Notes: generated from the letters alone by a model not told the origin. Positions 1 to 11,959 are shown, numbered from the stretch's first letter. The stretch: 64,000 nucleotides of DNA from Prosopocoilus inquinatus (GCA_036172665.1 JAYKNF010000013.1:248001-312000), one strand, 5' to 3'. A program made the numbers and translations.

Positions 1-1140
1 AAAATATAATTTTTATCTAATGAAAATTTAACTTTATTAACCCTTAATTTATCTTCAACATCTAATAGATATCCAACGCTAATGATTTGTTAATGAAAAT
101 GTTTTAGCCTCTAGTGTTACTTATTTTTTTAATTCGACAAAATACGATTGAATATTAAAAAACGTAAGGCACGTGTTTGCAAAAAATCAGCTAAAAATCA
201 TTAGCCGATATTTAACAGTTCCTATGATATCGATTAAACGTTGAAAATAAATTGAAGGATTAGTGGAGTTAAATTTTCATTAGATAAAAATAATAATTGG
301 AAATTGTTTGCTTGAACTGTAGCAATTAATAAATTTCAGTTGTAAGAACTCCTTGTAGCGAACTTACGTTCTCGGATTAATTATAAATGCCAATACTTTA
401 ATGAAATTTAATAAATCTAATTATGCCCTTTCTTTTTTCTTCATTTTTTTTCTTTTTCAGAAGTTAGATTATACTACAGCTATTTAATTGTGTCAAAATA
501 TATAGGGCGTTCCATTTAATTTTCTTGTAAAATTTAAACTTTTAAATTTCAATTGTTTATTAAGCGCCACAATTTGACATTTCTGTGAGCCTTGTAGCAT
601 AAGGTGTTAGGGTGAAGTTTGAGTGCAGTTGGTGCATTTTAGTTGCGCATGACTGTACATCAAAAATGTTACGTTTACTCATAGGGAATATTCTACACGA
701 TATTTATAATTAGTTAGGTAAATATTCGGCGCTGATTAAGAATAAAATACTTCTACATTTTAGCTCTTTAATTCAATGAAAGAGCTGTAGATTTCGATTT
801 AGGGCTACAGTTGTAAGTTTGTAAGAACTTTATCGAAATTGGTAAATTCCATTTAAAAAAGTATAAGTTTGGTAGATATCTCACACATGCTGTACATGTG
901 AAAATAATTTTCTGATATAGAGCTAATTACAGACAATAACTTTTGTATAAGACATTTTCTTTTATAATTAATAGTTAAGATTGAAGAAATCAATACTAAT
1001 AACACACCCTCTATATTCTAGTGATACTATTATATTTTCAATTACTGCAACTGTTTATAATATGTATATTTCCAGGACCAAAAAATAAGAGAAAGAAGAA
1101 TTATGATTTTTGTCCATCATTTGTCGCACTGTGTGTCGCT
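1..1140. repeat. 1.14-kb dispersed repeat, copy A
   Basis: Nearly the same sequence recurs in the same orientation at 25311-26575. Identity looks about 90% by eye, with small indels and one ~110-bp insertion in the other copy. The first ~285 bases form a foldback: TTTTATCTAATGAAAATTTA near 10 is matched in inverted orientation near 265-290, which is a MITE-like structure. No reading frame is conserved between the copies. The copy may start before the window edge. The repeat family is not recognised. Confidence 0.8.
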
Positions 1141-1542
1141 TTACACAATTAAAAACACAATAGTAATGAGCTGCAACACTTGTCTATCAAATAGCGCTTG
1201 TAAAAAATGTACTTTCTATTTATTTGAGGTATGAACCCTTCGCTTGTTAACTTCTCACTGTCCCACTGGCGGGCCGGTACGCTTTTATAGTAGATACTTG
1301 TATTCTGGAATGTACTGGAAATGAACGAGAATCTTCGATAACGTTCTGTGACGCAAGATGGGCTGACTGGTGCTAGAAATAGATCTATTTGTGCGTCACG
1401 GTTGTAACAGTATCAATCCGATATTTCAATACGTATCGGTAACCGATACTCGATACTTATCGAAATTCGATACACAATTTCTCGTATCGCCCACTTTTAA
1501 TAATTATAACCATAATTGAAGTTGATTCTTCCCCGATGAAAA

Positions 1543-1662
1543 TTGTAAGTAGAAAGTTTTCTATCTTGAACCGGACAGACTCCTGACGAAGCTATCAATC
1601 GATAGTGAAACGTTGAGTGTTTCCATTCATATTCTGTCCGGTTCAAGATTAAAAACTTTTCA
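1543..1662. repeat. Small foldback around a hammerhead-like core
   Basis: The arm at 1550-1578 (...CTTGAACCGGACAGA) is repeated inverted at 1632-1662 (TCTGTCCGGTTCAAG...). The ~45-base centre holds the hammerhead-like motif listed separately. The structure suggests a remnant of a Penelope-like or other ribozyme-bearing element. There is no coding potential. Confidence 0.65.
1579..1618 (+). ncRNA. Hammerhead-ribozyme-like motif
   Basis: The order of elements fits a type I minimal hammerhead: stem I strand ACTC (1579-1582), core CTGACGA (1583-1589), stem II CTATC/GATAG (1592-1596 with 1601-1605, loop AATC), GAAAC (1607-1611), GTT, then the stem I partner GAGT (1615-1618). Stem III would be only AC/GT with no loop, which would need a dimer. 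Penelope-like elements are known to carry such minimal hammerheads. Activity is not shown. Confidence 0.5.
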
Positions 1663-1684
1663 CTTCTAATAATAATTAAAGAAA

Positions 1685-1835
1685 ACGTACGTAACGAACG
1701 GACATTCCGCGATTGTCCTGTCCGTTACGCAAATTATTGTCTTTAATTATTCTTTCTTAATGAAAGGCAATAAATTGGGTAACGGATAGGATAATCATGA
1801 AATGTCCCGTCCATTACGTAAATTATTGTCTTTAG
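1685..1835. repeat. Inverted-repeat element with CGGACATTCC motifs
   Basis: Motifs of the form AACGGACAKKACATTCC...TGTCCGTTACG, followed by CAAATTATTGTCTTTAATTA, occur twice here and again at 3090-3200 with GGATGGGACATTCC. The words are arranged as imperfect palindromes, as in a short MITE family with at least two copies. No coding content and no clear target duplication. Confidence 0.5.
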
Positions 1836-2239
1836 CTAGCTTAACATGAGGTAATTAATTGCAGCGAGAAATTGCTGCGAGAGATCGCAGCGAGAAAATT
1901 ATCGCAGCGTTCTATCGCATCATGAAATCACCTCTACAGATAATAACCAACTTCAGTGCTGACAACCGGTAAGTAGTGTTTCAATGTTGTTTTTCGTCCA
2001 GGCAATATTTTTTTCTTCCATATTATTGTCCACAAACACTCTCTGCTACTTATACACAGTGCTAATATTTATATTTTTATGTATAATGCGTAATACATTG
2101 CTTGTATTGACTTATATTTTTAATGAAACGCGGTTATCGTTATAAACAACGCGTCAATAATCTCAAAATTTTGCCACGGAAATATTATTAGGAATACAGG
2201 GTTACGACTAATTAAAGTTCCATTATGGGGATCTCGTAA

Positions 2240-2665
2240 ACTATAAGAGATAAAAAGAATCATAAAATTCGGTGTTTTTACATTAAATTCGATGGACAAC
2301 CTAATGCAGTTCCAGGAAATAGGTCAGGTTTGACACTTTCGTAGATACGACTGTCAACTGTTTCTTTTTTTACGGACGCTATCTTAGGTATTTATAGCAC
2401 GTGATATATATTTTCTGAATCTTTTGTAGTGTGTTTATATTTTGTTTTACAACAAAAGTATAAGGGTGTCGTATGGTCGTATTCAGATTTTGTTTTTGTA
2501 TCACGTGGTATGAATACCCAAGGTAGCGTCCATAAGAAAAAAGACAGTTGAGAGTCGTATCTGCGAAACTGTCAATCCTTACCTATTGCTTCGGACTCTA
2601 TTAGTTTGTTCATCGAATTTAACATAAAAATATCGAATTTCATGATTCTTTTTTAATAAATAAGG
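2240..2665. mobile_element. Long imperfect palindromic MITE
   Basis: The two halves are reverse complements over about 200 bases each. AAAAGAATCATAAAATTCG at 2253 pairs with the CGAATTTCATGATTCTTTT region at 2634, and ACTTTCGTAGATACGACTGT near 2336 pairs with the ACAGTTGAGAGTCGTATCTG region near 2550. The centre is around 2440. There is no open frame. Superfamily is unknown because the target duplication is not evident. Confidence 0.7.
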
Positions 2666-2775
2666 AAGATATTTGAGATTTTCGCAAATTAGAATTTTCA
2701 GTTTTTTGAAGATATTTCAGAAACGAACGGAGGTAGAAAAGATTTTTTCGAATATTTTGATAGGCTCCAAAATAG

Positions 2776-2869
2776 CGTAACTTTCTTGTAATTTAACCGT
2801 ATTTGAATATCTTATAGTTACTTATCGTAACTTTCTTGTAATTTAACCATATTTGAATATCTTATAGTT
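2776..2869. repeat. Two-copy tandem duplication, period 50
   Basis: CGTAACTTTCTTGTAATTTA starts at 2776 and again at 2826. The copies differ at only one or two positions through CTTATAGTT. This is a simple local duplication. Confidence 0.9.
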
Positions 2870-3492
2870 TACGATATCCCATGGTGGCCCTTGTGACCCT
2901 GTATAACTAGATTGCATGGAAAAATCGCAAGCGAATAGAACATATTCTACTTTTGGAAATCGCATACGCGACCACTACTTGTGTTAAATCGCACCAGTGA
3001 CTTAACATTTACACGAAGCAATTACTCGCGGCGGGCAATCGAGCTTTAAATTGTTATTACAGGTGGGCGATACGGGAAATTGTTGGTGTAACGGATGGGA
3101 CATTCCAGGACTGTCCTGTCCGTAACGCAAATTATTGTTTTTAATTAAGAAGGAATAAAGACAATAATTTCCCATCCGATACGTAAATTATTGTATGTAA
3201 TTATTCGTAGAGGTGGGCGGTACGGGAAATTGTGTATCGATTTTCGATACGATTTCTGTATTCGAGTATTGGTTACCGATACGCATTTAAATATCGAATC
3301 GATGTGTTTCGAATTGGACACATGCTTAAAACATAAGTTATGATTTTTTTTAAATACCTTATTCATTGACAAAATTTTAATTATTCAACGTGTTCGGAGG
3401 TTCAACTTATTTTTAGATCTTCTACATTATACGTGTCAGAATATCGATATCCGATATGTCGATATGGCTGAAAATATATATCGATACAGCTG

Positions 3493-3891
3493 CACGCTTA
3501 AAAATCCCAACTAAATTTTTTATATCACAACTAATTTTTTAGTAAAAATAGTCCCAGCTTATGGTGTGTTAGTTGTGGAAACAGTGTAATATTCTAGATG
3601 ATTTTTGTTTTCAGCAACAAAATAAAAGTTGCAGAAACTAATTTTGATATTTCTTAACAATGAAAAAAATAATGACAGCTTATGAAAAGGCAGAAATAAC
3701 TAAATTTTTATTTTATGCAACTAAAACACCTACAACTAATTTGTCTCATTTGTTACAAGCACAATAGAATTTCTAAAATAGCTTTTATAACTATAGACGT
3801 TAAGTTTTTTGACTAAAAAGTAAGTTACGATAGCATAAACAATACAACAGAACAAATTATAGTTGAAATTACTATATAATTTTTAAGCGTG
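3493..3891. mobile_element. Short MITE with 13-bp perfect TIRs
   Basis: CACGCTTAAAAAT at 3493-3505 is repeated exactly inverted at 3879-3891. The interior is AT-rich and non-coding. The flanks on both sides carry ATCGATA words, so the MITE probably landed in an older CGATA-rich element ending near 3937 (GGTCAATGTAC...). Confidence 0.55.
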
Positions 3892-3954
3892 TGGCGTATC
3901 CATAGGTATCGATATATTTGTACATTGACCAGCCCTAATTATTATCTGTCTATT

Positions 3955-4190
3955 AAAAGTAATTGTAATGAAAAATTTAATTGCAATTAAACATTTAATT
4001 GCAACTAAAAATTTAATTGCAATTAAATTTAATTGTAATCTGCAATTAAATCAATTAGTTAAAATTTATGTAAATGTAATTGTGGCCTACAATTAAATGA
4101 ATTAATTGCAATTAAACTCAATTGTAGATTACAATTGATATTAATTGCAATCAGATTTAATTGCAATTAAACATTAAACTATTAATTTTT
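3955..4190. repeat. AATTGCAATTAAA low-complexity tract
   Basis: The words TTTAATTGCAATTAAA and variants recur more than ten times, in a self-complementary pattern. It is a cryptic simple repeat with no gene. Confidence 0.8.
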
Positions 4191-5006
4191 TAGTCAATTG
4201 CACTGTCAAATACACTGATCGGACTGATGTTGTAAATTGTTACTGTTGTAACACGTAAAAATAATTTCACTTCTACAGCACGTTCCAAGTTATACCTATA
4301 CAGAATGTCTTTAAATTCCATTGGTATGACTTAACAACAGATTCCTGATCTTAAAATAAGACGATTCAACTAAACTTATCTACAGTGTTTCCCAAAAATA
4401 ATGGATAAATTCTATAAAATTGTTAAGAAAAATGTATCATAAAAATGCTCAGACAGGTCGATTTTTATTTTTAAATCAGCATTTGAAGATGTAATTTTCA
4501 GCCTCCCATCCCTCAACCCATAACAGTAAGAAACCGCAACTTAAAAAAATGAAATAGCAAAATATTCCTTGTGATACTTCATTTAATAGCATTTTTAAAT
4601 CTAAATACAACAAAGAAAACTTTTTTAAAATCGTTTGAGACATATCCCACTAAGCAAAAAAATGTTATGTAAACATTTTGTGAACGTTATTTAGTCAGAC
4701 GTAATGTTTCCGGTTAAACGTGTTTAGTGTAGAAACTAACGTTATGCCGATAGTTCTATGTCCTAGTAAGCGATGTTGCAGAATAACGTTATAATAAAAA
4801 TGTTGATCCGACCTTTCTTTATTAACACTGTATAAACGTAAATTGCAATGTTTCATTAATATTTAAACGTAATATTATCATTATGTTTCCTATACTTGTT
4901 TCATGAACGTTCCTTTAGGAATGTGTCATTGACGTTCCTTTAGAAACATTGCACTACTATTACAAGATAACACACTGTATTTCACTTCTCATCTACACAC
5001 ATCTGT

Positions 5007-5262
5007 ACTTTTTTTTTAAATTTATTAACGGATCGCTTTTAAAATTTCGCCTTGTTTAATCATGAAAAGTTATTTAAAAAAGTTGTTTAAAATTAGGAAA
5101 TTCCCAAATTTCTTTATAACTTTTCGTGATTAAACAAAGTCTAATATGTTAATTTTTTGCAATTTGTTTTTGACTGCGGCTTTATAATCAGAAAATGTTG
5201 GTTTTAAAAGGACGGACAATTGAAAAAAATTTAGAATCGATCCGTAAATAAATTTAAAAAGT
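5007..5262. repeat. Foldback MITE
   Basis: The arm TTAAATTTATTAACGGATCG near 5016-5035 is mirrored by the CGATCCGTAAATAAATTTAA region near 5238-5257. TAATCATGAAAAGTTAT is mirrored by ATAACTTTTCGTGATTA. No coding sequence. Confidence 0.6.
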
Positions 5263-5518
5263 CAGGGCTTTGTAGCTGAAAAGTGAAACACAATATGTAA
5301 CTTTGAAGTAAAACGCACATTAGCATAGCATCATTTTACAAACTAAAAATCTGCAGCAATCACTACCTAACATATTTTTTGTATGTTACTTCATTCTGTA
5401 CTTATTGGTGCAAATTTCTAGTTTAGCAATATGAAGCAATGCAACACATGCTAACGTCCACTTCAATAAAGCTGCTTTAACACTTGTAAACTTTAAAATG
5501 TTTGATTACTTCGCGATC

Positions 5519-5560
5519 CCTCTGCTCAGGAGCCCCCAAACAGGGTCGAAACAGCTGTTT
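5519..5560 (+). ncRNA. Degenerate hammerhead-like motif
   Basis: It aligns with the better copies at 26.1 and 46.95 kb through GAAAC followed by the self-complementary ACAGCTGT (5551-5558), preceded by GCCCCC...GGGTC. The core reads CTCAGGA (5525-5531) instead of CTGANGA, so it should be inactive. Interpreted as an eroded terminal piece of a Penelope-like element. Confidence 0.35.
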
Positions 5561-6657
5561 AAAGGGTGCCATTGTAATCGGAACTGTATTCATAATAAGT
5601 AGTTACAAAGGAAATCTTTCTTATTTTGTGAGACAGAGATAGATTTAATAAATTCCAAATGCAAAGATGAAGTATATCCAGTATTAAAGAATCTTCATAG
5701 ATTATATTTTCTAATTGTAACACAGAAGGAATCTTACTATGCAAAGTGTTTATTAATACAATTAATGAAACGTCGGTGGACATCAATATATGTATTTACA
5801 ATCAAAATAATATATTGAAACACCAAGTATAAAAATACAAGCCGTGGAGATCATAATAATTATTAAATTTAATCCGCTTATTAAATACTGAACGAGCGAA
5901 ATAGGCGTACTTGCAGGCGGGGGACAATAGAACGTAATCAGCTGTGTCTATTTGGTAAGTTGAGTTTGGTCCAAAACTTCTATGCAATCGCTGTTAATCA
6001 TACATTTATTTCAAAAAATTGTATGGCTTCACCATTATTTTCTCGTGCTAAAAATTTTGTATAAATGAAGAAAATGATATATAAATACATTATAATGTCA
6101 AAACAATTAAAAAAATCGTATTACTCACCCTTCATCAGTTTTTCAACAATTTTTCCTTATTAATATAAAAACATTTTAGACGATGTGACTGAAAATCTGA
6201 AATGTATCTCTTTTAAAAATACGTAAAATAAATAAAACACCTCTATATTTTTCACGTGTGTTCTTTGCATTCTGTATTCTAACTTTAAAATGTAGCATCA
6301 CTTTCGAGGATTTATCGCAAAGCGATAGTGCAGCCTAACTGCAGCGGTTTTTTCCCTTTTCCTAAAGCAATGTCACTTTTTAATTAGGAGTAATTTTTAA
6401 GTGTGTACTTCTTATAACGAGCCTTCAATAAAAAAACCACCTCGAGTAACCTTGGAAACAAAAGTACGTACCGTAGATTGAACAGTACAGGTTCTGTGAT
6501 ATTCGCAATAACTGTCAAAATACAAAATTAAATATAGTATAGTAAAATAGTACTTTAAATTTCTTCTGGCATTGACCAGTTTCACCAACAAATATGCTAA
6601 TTTGCAGATATTAAAAAAAAAAGTTGAATCTTAATATCCACATTTTAAAATTAACTC

Positions 6658-6793
6658 ATAGCGTTTTCTACTGACATGCACTAATGTACTGAGTGCGCAC
6701 TCAGTGTATCTCCCAACTTCTTCTAACCTCACGTAATAAAATGAGTTGGAGATACACTCAGTGCATGTAGTGAACGTTAGTAGAAAACACTAT
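6658..6793. repeat. Palindromic MITE, ~135 bp
   Basis: ATAGCGTTTTCTACTGACAT at the left is mirrored by GTTAGTAGAAAACACTAT at the right, and ACTGAGTGCGCACTCAGTGT / GAGATACACTCAGTGCATG pair further in. Non-coding. Confidence 0.7.
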
Positions 6794-7429
6794 CAGTTTT
6801 TGTCACGTGTAAGATGTCGAGATATACCGGATGTTTAAATTGCCAGTACAAAATAAATTGGTTATTGGGGATGGTGAGTTGATGTTCGGCAAAAAAATTC
6901 CAATAAAAGTCCTTTAGTTTTCGAAATAAAAATTACTAAAAATTTGGCTAAAATTGTTACGCCACTGAGTTAAGATGATAAGCTGTCACAATAGTCACAG
7001 CTTGCTACATTGTTATTACTGAAATGAATGCCGCTTACATGAATAATGAGGTGACGGAAATGGCGTTATTTTATGGAAAAAAATAAAAATAATAAAAGAA
7101 ATTTTTTAAAATGTTTTTTTTTTTTGGATTTCTTAGGACTTTTTATTTTTCTTTAGGAAACCATCATTTAACGTTCCTACTCCTTTTCATTTTACGTTTT
7201 TAACAATAACATATTGTGCGTATGGTAGTACAAGATATTTTCCAAATATATGTATAATATATATTAAATACATATGTATAGTATACTTAAGTTGTCACAT
7301 TCAGTTTTATATGTAAAGTAGAAGTATTAAATTAGTCCATAAACTGTTTACCTGTTCATTAAATAGATGATGTTTCATGTCCCCAAATTAAGAACAGCAA
7401 CGACAATCAGCACTATCAGTAGCAATCGG

Positions 7430-7646
7430 AAAATACACAGAGGAAAATGAGTAGTAAAAGGTAACACAATTGTAGTCAGAATGAAGACAGGAACAAATTA
7501 TAGCAAATATTCGCACAATTGTGGAACAAAACGCTATTCTTATTGAAATATTTATTACAAGTGTGCTAATATTTGCTACAATTTGTTACTGTCTTCATTA
7601 TGACTACAATTGTGTTACTTTTTACTATTCGTTTTTCTTTGTGTAC
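7430..7646. repeat. Palindromic MITE, ~215 bp
   Basis: GTAACACAATTGTAGTCAGA near 7461 and GAAGACAGGAACAAATTATA pair with TGACTACAATTGTGTTAC and CAATTTGTTACTGTCTTC near 7580-7618. The arms are ~90 bp around a short centre at ~7535. Non-coding. Confidence 0.75.
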
Positions 7647-8366
7647 CTAAGTCTAGTAAATTGTCGAAACTAGTGAAGAGCAGCAAAAGTTGCGACGCCA
7701 TAATATTACGCACAGGCGCATTAAATAATTGAGAAATATCGTTGAATTTGGGTTGTTATTATAACATTTAAATAAAACTTTACTTATCATAAAAGTATCA
7801 CGTTTCAACAATATTATGTAATGTTTCATGCAGTGCTGTAAAGTTATTTCGATATTTTCAATAAATGTTATTATTCTGTTAAGTAGTAACATTACATTGG
7901 TGTTTCATAACATTCCACATACCATTTGTAATATTCTATCAACATTTTGTTCAAAATGTTGCTGTGTTGTGTTGAAAACGTTTCAGAAATGCTACGTAAC
8001 ATTCTATGCTTAGTGGGATTGAGATATTCTGAAAAATATATTGAAATGAAAAGGCGAATTTTCGAGCAGGCGTTGTTATGGCTCTAGCAACAAGTGATAA
8101 AAATAATAGCAAGTTGTTAAATATCAAATAAAATTTATTGACATTACATGGTGCAGTGTTTGTTACTTGTTTTAACGATTAAACATCAAAAGTGAAGCCG
8201 TTATTTATTTATTTTTATTTATCAACTGATTTTGAAAAAGTTTTGTTTATTGTATTATTAACATAAAAAATGCTGTTAAATGAGCTATCACAAGGGGTAC
8301 TTTGCTATTAGAATTTTTAAAGTTGGGGTTGTTATCGCTTACGGGATGAGGGGTGGGGGATTGAAA

Positions 8367-8400
<34 letters not shown>

Positions 8401-8412
8401 TTAATAATACAT
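8367..8412. repeat. (AAT)n microsatellite
   Basis: About 14 AAT units with one interruption, inside the right arm of the 4383-8478 element. The left arm lacks this expansion. Confidence 0.95.
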
Positions 8413-8479
8413 CTTCAAATGAAAAATATTTTTCTTAACCATTTTATAGAATTTATCCGTTACTTTTGGGAAACACTGT

Positions 8480-9748
8480 ATATCCAAAATTGCTTCTTTA
8501 AGCCGGTATTCTTCAAAGTTCTTGAAGAGAAAGATAATCTTTCTTATAACAAAGGAATGTCTGAACCGATTTAGATGAAATTTGGTATGAGGTCCCACAA
8601 CAAGGTAAATCACATTTACAGGTAGCTACCACAGTTGCTACAACGATACCTTACTATAACTTTTTTAAGGTTAAGAAGATAATTTTAGTTAATAAATTTT
8701 ATGGAAGATGCATTCTATAGGAAACTTTTCGTGTTTTTATAACTTTTGATATTTCTTAAGGTTTAGCCATAAAATAAGAAAATCCAAGTGAGTGCAGCAT
8801 TATTAATTGATAACAGGTATAATTTCTCTGAAAACATAATTGTCTCGTAGATATTTAAAAGGAGTCTTAAAGCAAAGTTGTTGTAATATACAGTTTTATT
8901 TTTCACTTAAATCCAGTTTTTCAATTATGTTAACCTTAACTTTCAGTTTATTTCCATGGTTATAAAGAAAATGATTTCTTTGGCCGTAAACAGAAGATTA
9001 AAGTTAGCTCGTGCTTGAAAAACCGATTCTTAAAAATAATGTTAATCTGAAAGTTCACTTTTTAACTTGCTTCCTTATTTTTACAGAAAGTTATGTAATG
9101 AAGAGTGCAAATTAGTAGGTTTTAAAGATAATGTTAATTTTCGTCTAAGAAATGTTTTTTTTTAAGAGTCGCTGTATTCCAGTTGTAACATGTGGTAACA
9201 ATTATTTTGCAACGGCCACGCTTTTTTTGTTTAAATATTAAATAACAGTAACGGACGAAACCGTTGCTTTCTATGTATGCGCAAGATTTATTAGTAAGTA
9301 ATTTGCTTGCTTTTAAGTGGTATTATTTCACGTAAACAAAACTTTCTTATGTCGTTGATTTAAAAAGGGCTTGTTAAAGTGTGAACCTCAAACATTTAAA
9401 CGCTCTTTGTTAAACTATACATATACAGATTGAATCCGGCAACTAGATAAGATAGGTTCGCATGCTTTATAGGATTTGGTAAGTATTTCTGAGTTCACAA
9501 ATGTCATCAATAAGCTTGAAGTTAAGTTTGTACATATTGCGTTACAGTAGCAATTCAAATTCAGTTTTTAGGTAAAATTTGTAATATTTGTTACTTTTAA
9601 CTATTAATCATGATTTACTTTAGTGTAAAACTTCAGAATGATTTGATTTGCATGAATACTTAGTTGGTTGTTTAATTATTATTGTGATTCTATATTTATA
9701 TCTACATGATTAATGTTGGCATATGTGTTTTAAGTGTTTTAATTCTGT
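8480..9748. other. No gene seen
   Basis: AT-rich sequence without a supported reading frame, RNA gene or obvious terminal repeat. It may hold diverged repeat sequence I could not recognise. Confidence 0.5.
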
Positions 9749-9805
9749 TTGTCTCTCGATTGTATTGTTATTATATTTTTCTTGTTATATACATATATAC
9801 ATCCA

Positions 9806-10720
9806 ATGTCCAGAAACAGAATTTCTGATTTGAACAGCATGAGAATTGTGATTTTGCACGAACATGGCCTGTCCTGTCATGAAATCAGTGATGCTCTTGG
9901 TTTTGTACGTAGTACTGTTTCGCGCACAATAAAACGGTTTTTAGAAACGAGAAATTTTGTTGATTTACCTCGAAGTAGGCGTCCTCGTGTTACAATGTTA
10001 ACCGAGATCGGTATTTAGTACAAATACCAAGAAGAAACTAACACCTTTTAAGAGAATTTTAGTTGGATCACAATGTTAATTTAAGCTCGGTTACGGCTTT
10101 AAGAGCTATTGGTTTAAGATGTAGAAGGCTTCAAAAAGTACCTAGACTAAGTTTAGAACATCGTCGAATTACCGTGGGCAACTAAACATGAAAACTGGGC
10201 TCAAAACGACTGGTTACGAGTGATGTTCTCTGATGAAAGTCGATTTGGGGTAGTGTTCGATGATAGGCGGTGTTCGTGTTAAACATGAACAAGAACTGAT
10301 TTGATATTATCACCTCAAACAATGACGGGGCCATTTTACATTCACCATGTGTTGCGATCTGTGGTGCCATTATTTTGAAGTGCAGTTGGACAAAGTTTCA
10401 TTTTTATGGACGATAATGCTCCACCGCATCGAACAAGGGCAGTAGCAGAAATGCATGAAGAGGAAGGAATTGTTCGCATGAACTGGCCTGTTTGTTTTCC
10501 TGACATGAATCCTATCGAACATGTCTGGAGCTACATTTCTAAACGATTAGCATCTGCAGAAAACAATTTTATTACACGAAACCAGCTCATCGAAAGGGTT
10601 CAAGAAGAATGGAGAATTATGCCCCAAGAAATTATTGATAATTTAATATCATTCATGCCAAGGGTACCGGCTTGTATAAACAGCAGGGGAAACAATACGT
10701 TATATGTATTATTTTTTTAA
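9806..10720 (+). pseudogene. Tc1-like DD34E transposase, broken
   Basis: From the ATG at 9806 the frame encodes a Tc1-type helix-turn-helix (HGLSCHEISDALG, then RSTVSRTIKRF). It stops at 10016-10018. The middle (10019-10405) keeps the first catalytic motif FSDESRF near 10230 but in shifted frames with stops. The last part (10406-10720) is open and holds DDNAPPH and NPIEHVW; 34 residues separate the second Asp from the Glu, the DD34E spacing of true Tc1 elements. At least two frameshifts make it non-functional. Terminal repeats were not identified, so element limits are unknown. Family call is firm. Confidence 0.88.
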
Positions 10721-10859
10721 TATTAAGAATTTTTCATTTAATCACAACTTTCTTAATGAGCATTAATAATTTTTCTGTTAATTTTCTTCAAAATAAATTA
10801 CTACAAATAAAAAATTTTGTATTATTTTGGGTTGTAAGATGGTTAAATTCAAAATAATT

Positions 10860-11290
10860 AACCTTAATTATATGTTTATATCATTATTGTAAAGAAAGAG
10901 GCTGTCCACCGAGTACCGCGGTCTTCTCTACCGTCTAAGTATATAAGATAGAAAAAAAAATCAAATGAGCTAAGGTGTAACTCAGTCCGCTCTATTTAAA
11001 AAAGTTATTTTTGGTTCAGTAACTGAGAGCCATACCAAAGTTATATTTTTTCAAATGGAGCACCCAGTATATTTTTACATATTTCGAAAGAACCCGTAAC
11101 AAGCAGGTAATAACAAAAAAAATCGAAAGTTTTATTTATGAGTTTGTAAGATATTAATGATTATGTGTAAAAAATTATTCTATTTCGAGCTTTTATAGTT
11201 CGCTTGATTATTGATTATCGATGTGTACCCGTTTAAGCTAGACGTGTTTACGTGCGGCTCTGATTTTTAATACTTTTACTCGGTAGTATT
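10860..11290. other. No gene; transposon-end-like motif
   Basis: TTTTTCAAATGGAGCACCCAGTATA at 11048-11072 resembles the TA-bounded ends CTGGGTG... seen at 22933, 33255 and 40735, so a fragment of that MITE family is likely. Nothing else supported. Confidence 0.4.
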
Positions 11291-11294
11291 TAAA

Positions 11295-11959
11295 ATGACT
11301 TCTGAAAGGGTTACCAGATACGGTGGCAATGAGAGAGATGAACAACTCATACAAAGAGTGGTTGAGAAAGTCCTTACCAGTCCAAAGTTTTTGGATAAAA
11401 TGGTGTCTGCTATTAATGACTTCAGGAACTTGAATCGCAGGTCAAGGAATATGAAAAGAAGGTAGATTCAATAGAAAGTAATTTGAGATAAGCCAATAAT
11501 GAATTAAAGAAACAACAACAGTATTCTCGTTCGAACAATCTTAGAATTTACGGCATTCCCGACAACGAAGTAGAAGAACTTACACAGTTAATCATTAATA
11601 TTTGCCGAGATAAACTCAACATTAACATCTCCGAAAGTGATCTAGACTGTTGTCATCGACTGGCTGCGAAAGAAGGCAGAAGTAGACCGATCATAGTTAA
11701 ATTTTGTCGGAGAGCTGTTAAAAATGAAATTTTCCATTCAAAAAAGAAACTCAAAGGCACTCGTATTATTATACGCGAAGACCTCACCCAGAAGCGAGCT
11801 GCTCGGATCAGAAACTTAGTGTCACGCTTTAGAAGCGCAAGTGTGTTTACGTCGAATGGAAAAATTTTTATCGAAGACCAGGGTAATATTGTTAAATTAA
11901 ATTCACTTACCGATTACAATAATTTTCTTGCTGGGTTAAATGAGCGTGAGCCGCAGTAG
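11295..11959 (+). pseudogene. Non-LTR retrotransposon ORF1 protein, broken
   Basis: Translation from the ATG at 11295 gives an N-terminal segment ending at a stop near 11464. A shifted frame continues with a charged coiled-coil-like stretch (one further stop near 11488). An RRM-like ORF1 domain follows, recognisable by YSRSNNLRIYGIP, a CCHRL motif, RPIIVKFC and RIIIREDLTQKRAARI. The frame ends at TAG 11957-11959. This domain order fits ORF1 of CR1/L2/Jockey-type LINEs, an RNA-binding chaperone of the retrotransposition complex. One frameshift and one nonsense codon make it dead. No ORF2 (RT) is visible downstream; the DD41D mariner element begins only 71 bases later. Confidence 0.75.

Larger units (their letters stand above)
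1425..3302. repeat. Inverted pair of CGATAC-rich arms
   Basis: The arm at 1425-1497 is the inverted counterpart of the arm at 3207-3302. Both hold GGTGGGCGRTACGRGAAATT followed by several TATCGATAC / GTATCGA words. A third partial copy starts at 3061. Dense short words near an end are typical of hAT-type subterminal regions, but I could not define an outer terminus or a target duplication, so this may be two independent insertions. Confidence 0.5.
4646..8017. mobile_element. Nested element with CCCACTAAGC termini, unclassified
   Basis: CCCACTAAGCAAAAAAATGT at 4646 is mirrored by ...ACATTCTATGCTTAGTGGG ending at 8017. Subterminal regions on both sides are rich in AACGTT / AACATT words and paired GTTCCTTTAG motifs (4900-4950). 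The 3.37-kb interior has no convincing reading frame but contains further foldbacks at 5007-5262, 6658-6793 and 7430-7646. No clean target duplication was found. It could be a CACTA-like or hAT-like non-autonomous element; I cannot decide. Confidence 0.45.
4383..8478. mobile_element. TA-flanked long-TIR element (mariner/Tc1-type), interrupted
   Basis: The termini CAGTGTTTCCCAAAA (4383) and TTTTGGGAAACACTG (8478) are both bordered by TA. The arms 4383-4640 and 8230-8478 are inverted copies over about 255 bases; the right arm has an expanded (AAT)n at 8367-8412. Nearly all of the interior is the separate insertion 4646-8017, so the original was a ~0.7-kb non-autonomous element. TA target sites are the norm for the IS630-Tc1-mariner superfamily. 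No transposase is visible. Confidence 0.65.

Noticed and set aside
3955..4190. CRISPR-like regular repeats
   Set aside because: The words are self-complementary low-complexity AT sequence without fixed repeat/spacer lengths, and the DNA is eukaryotic.
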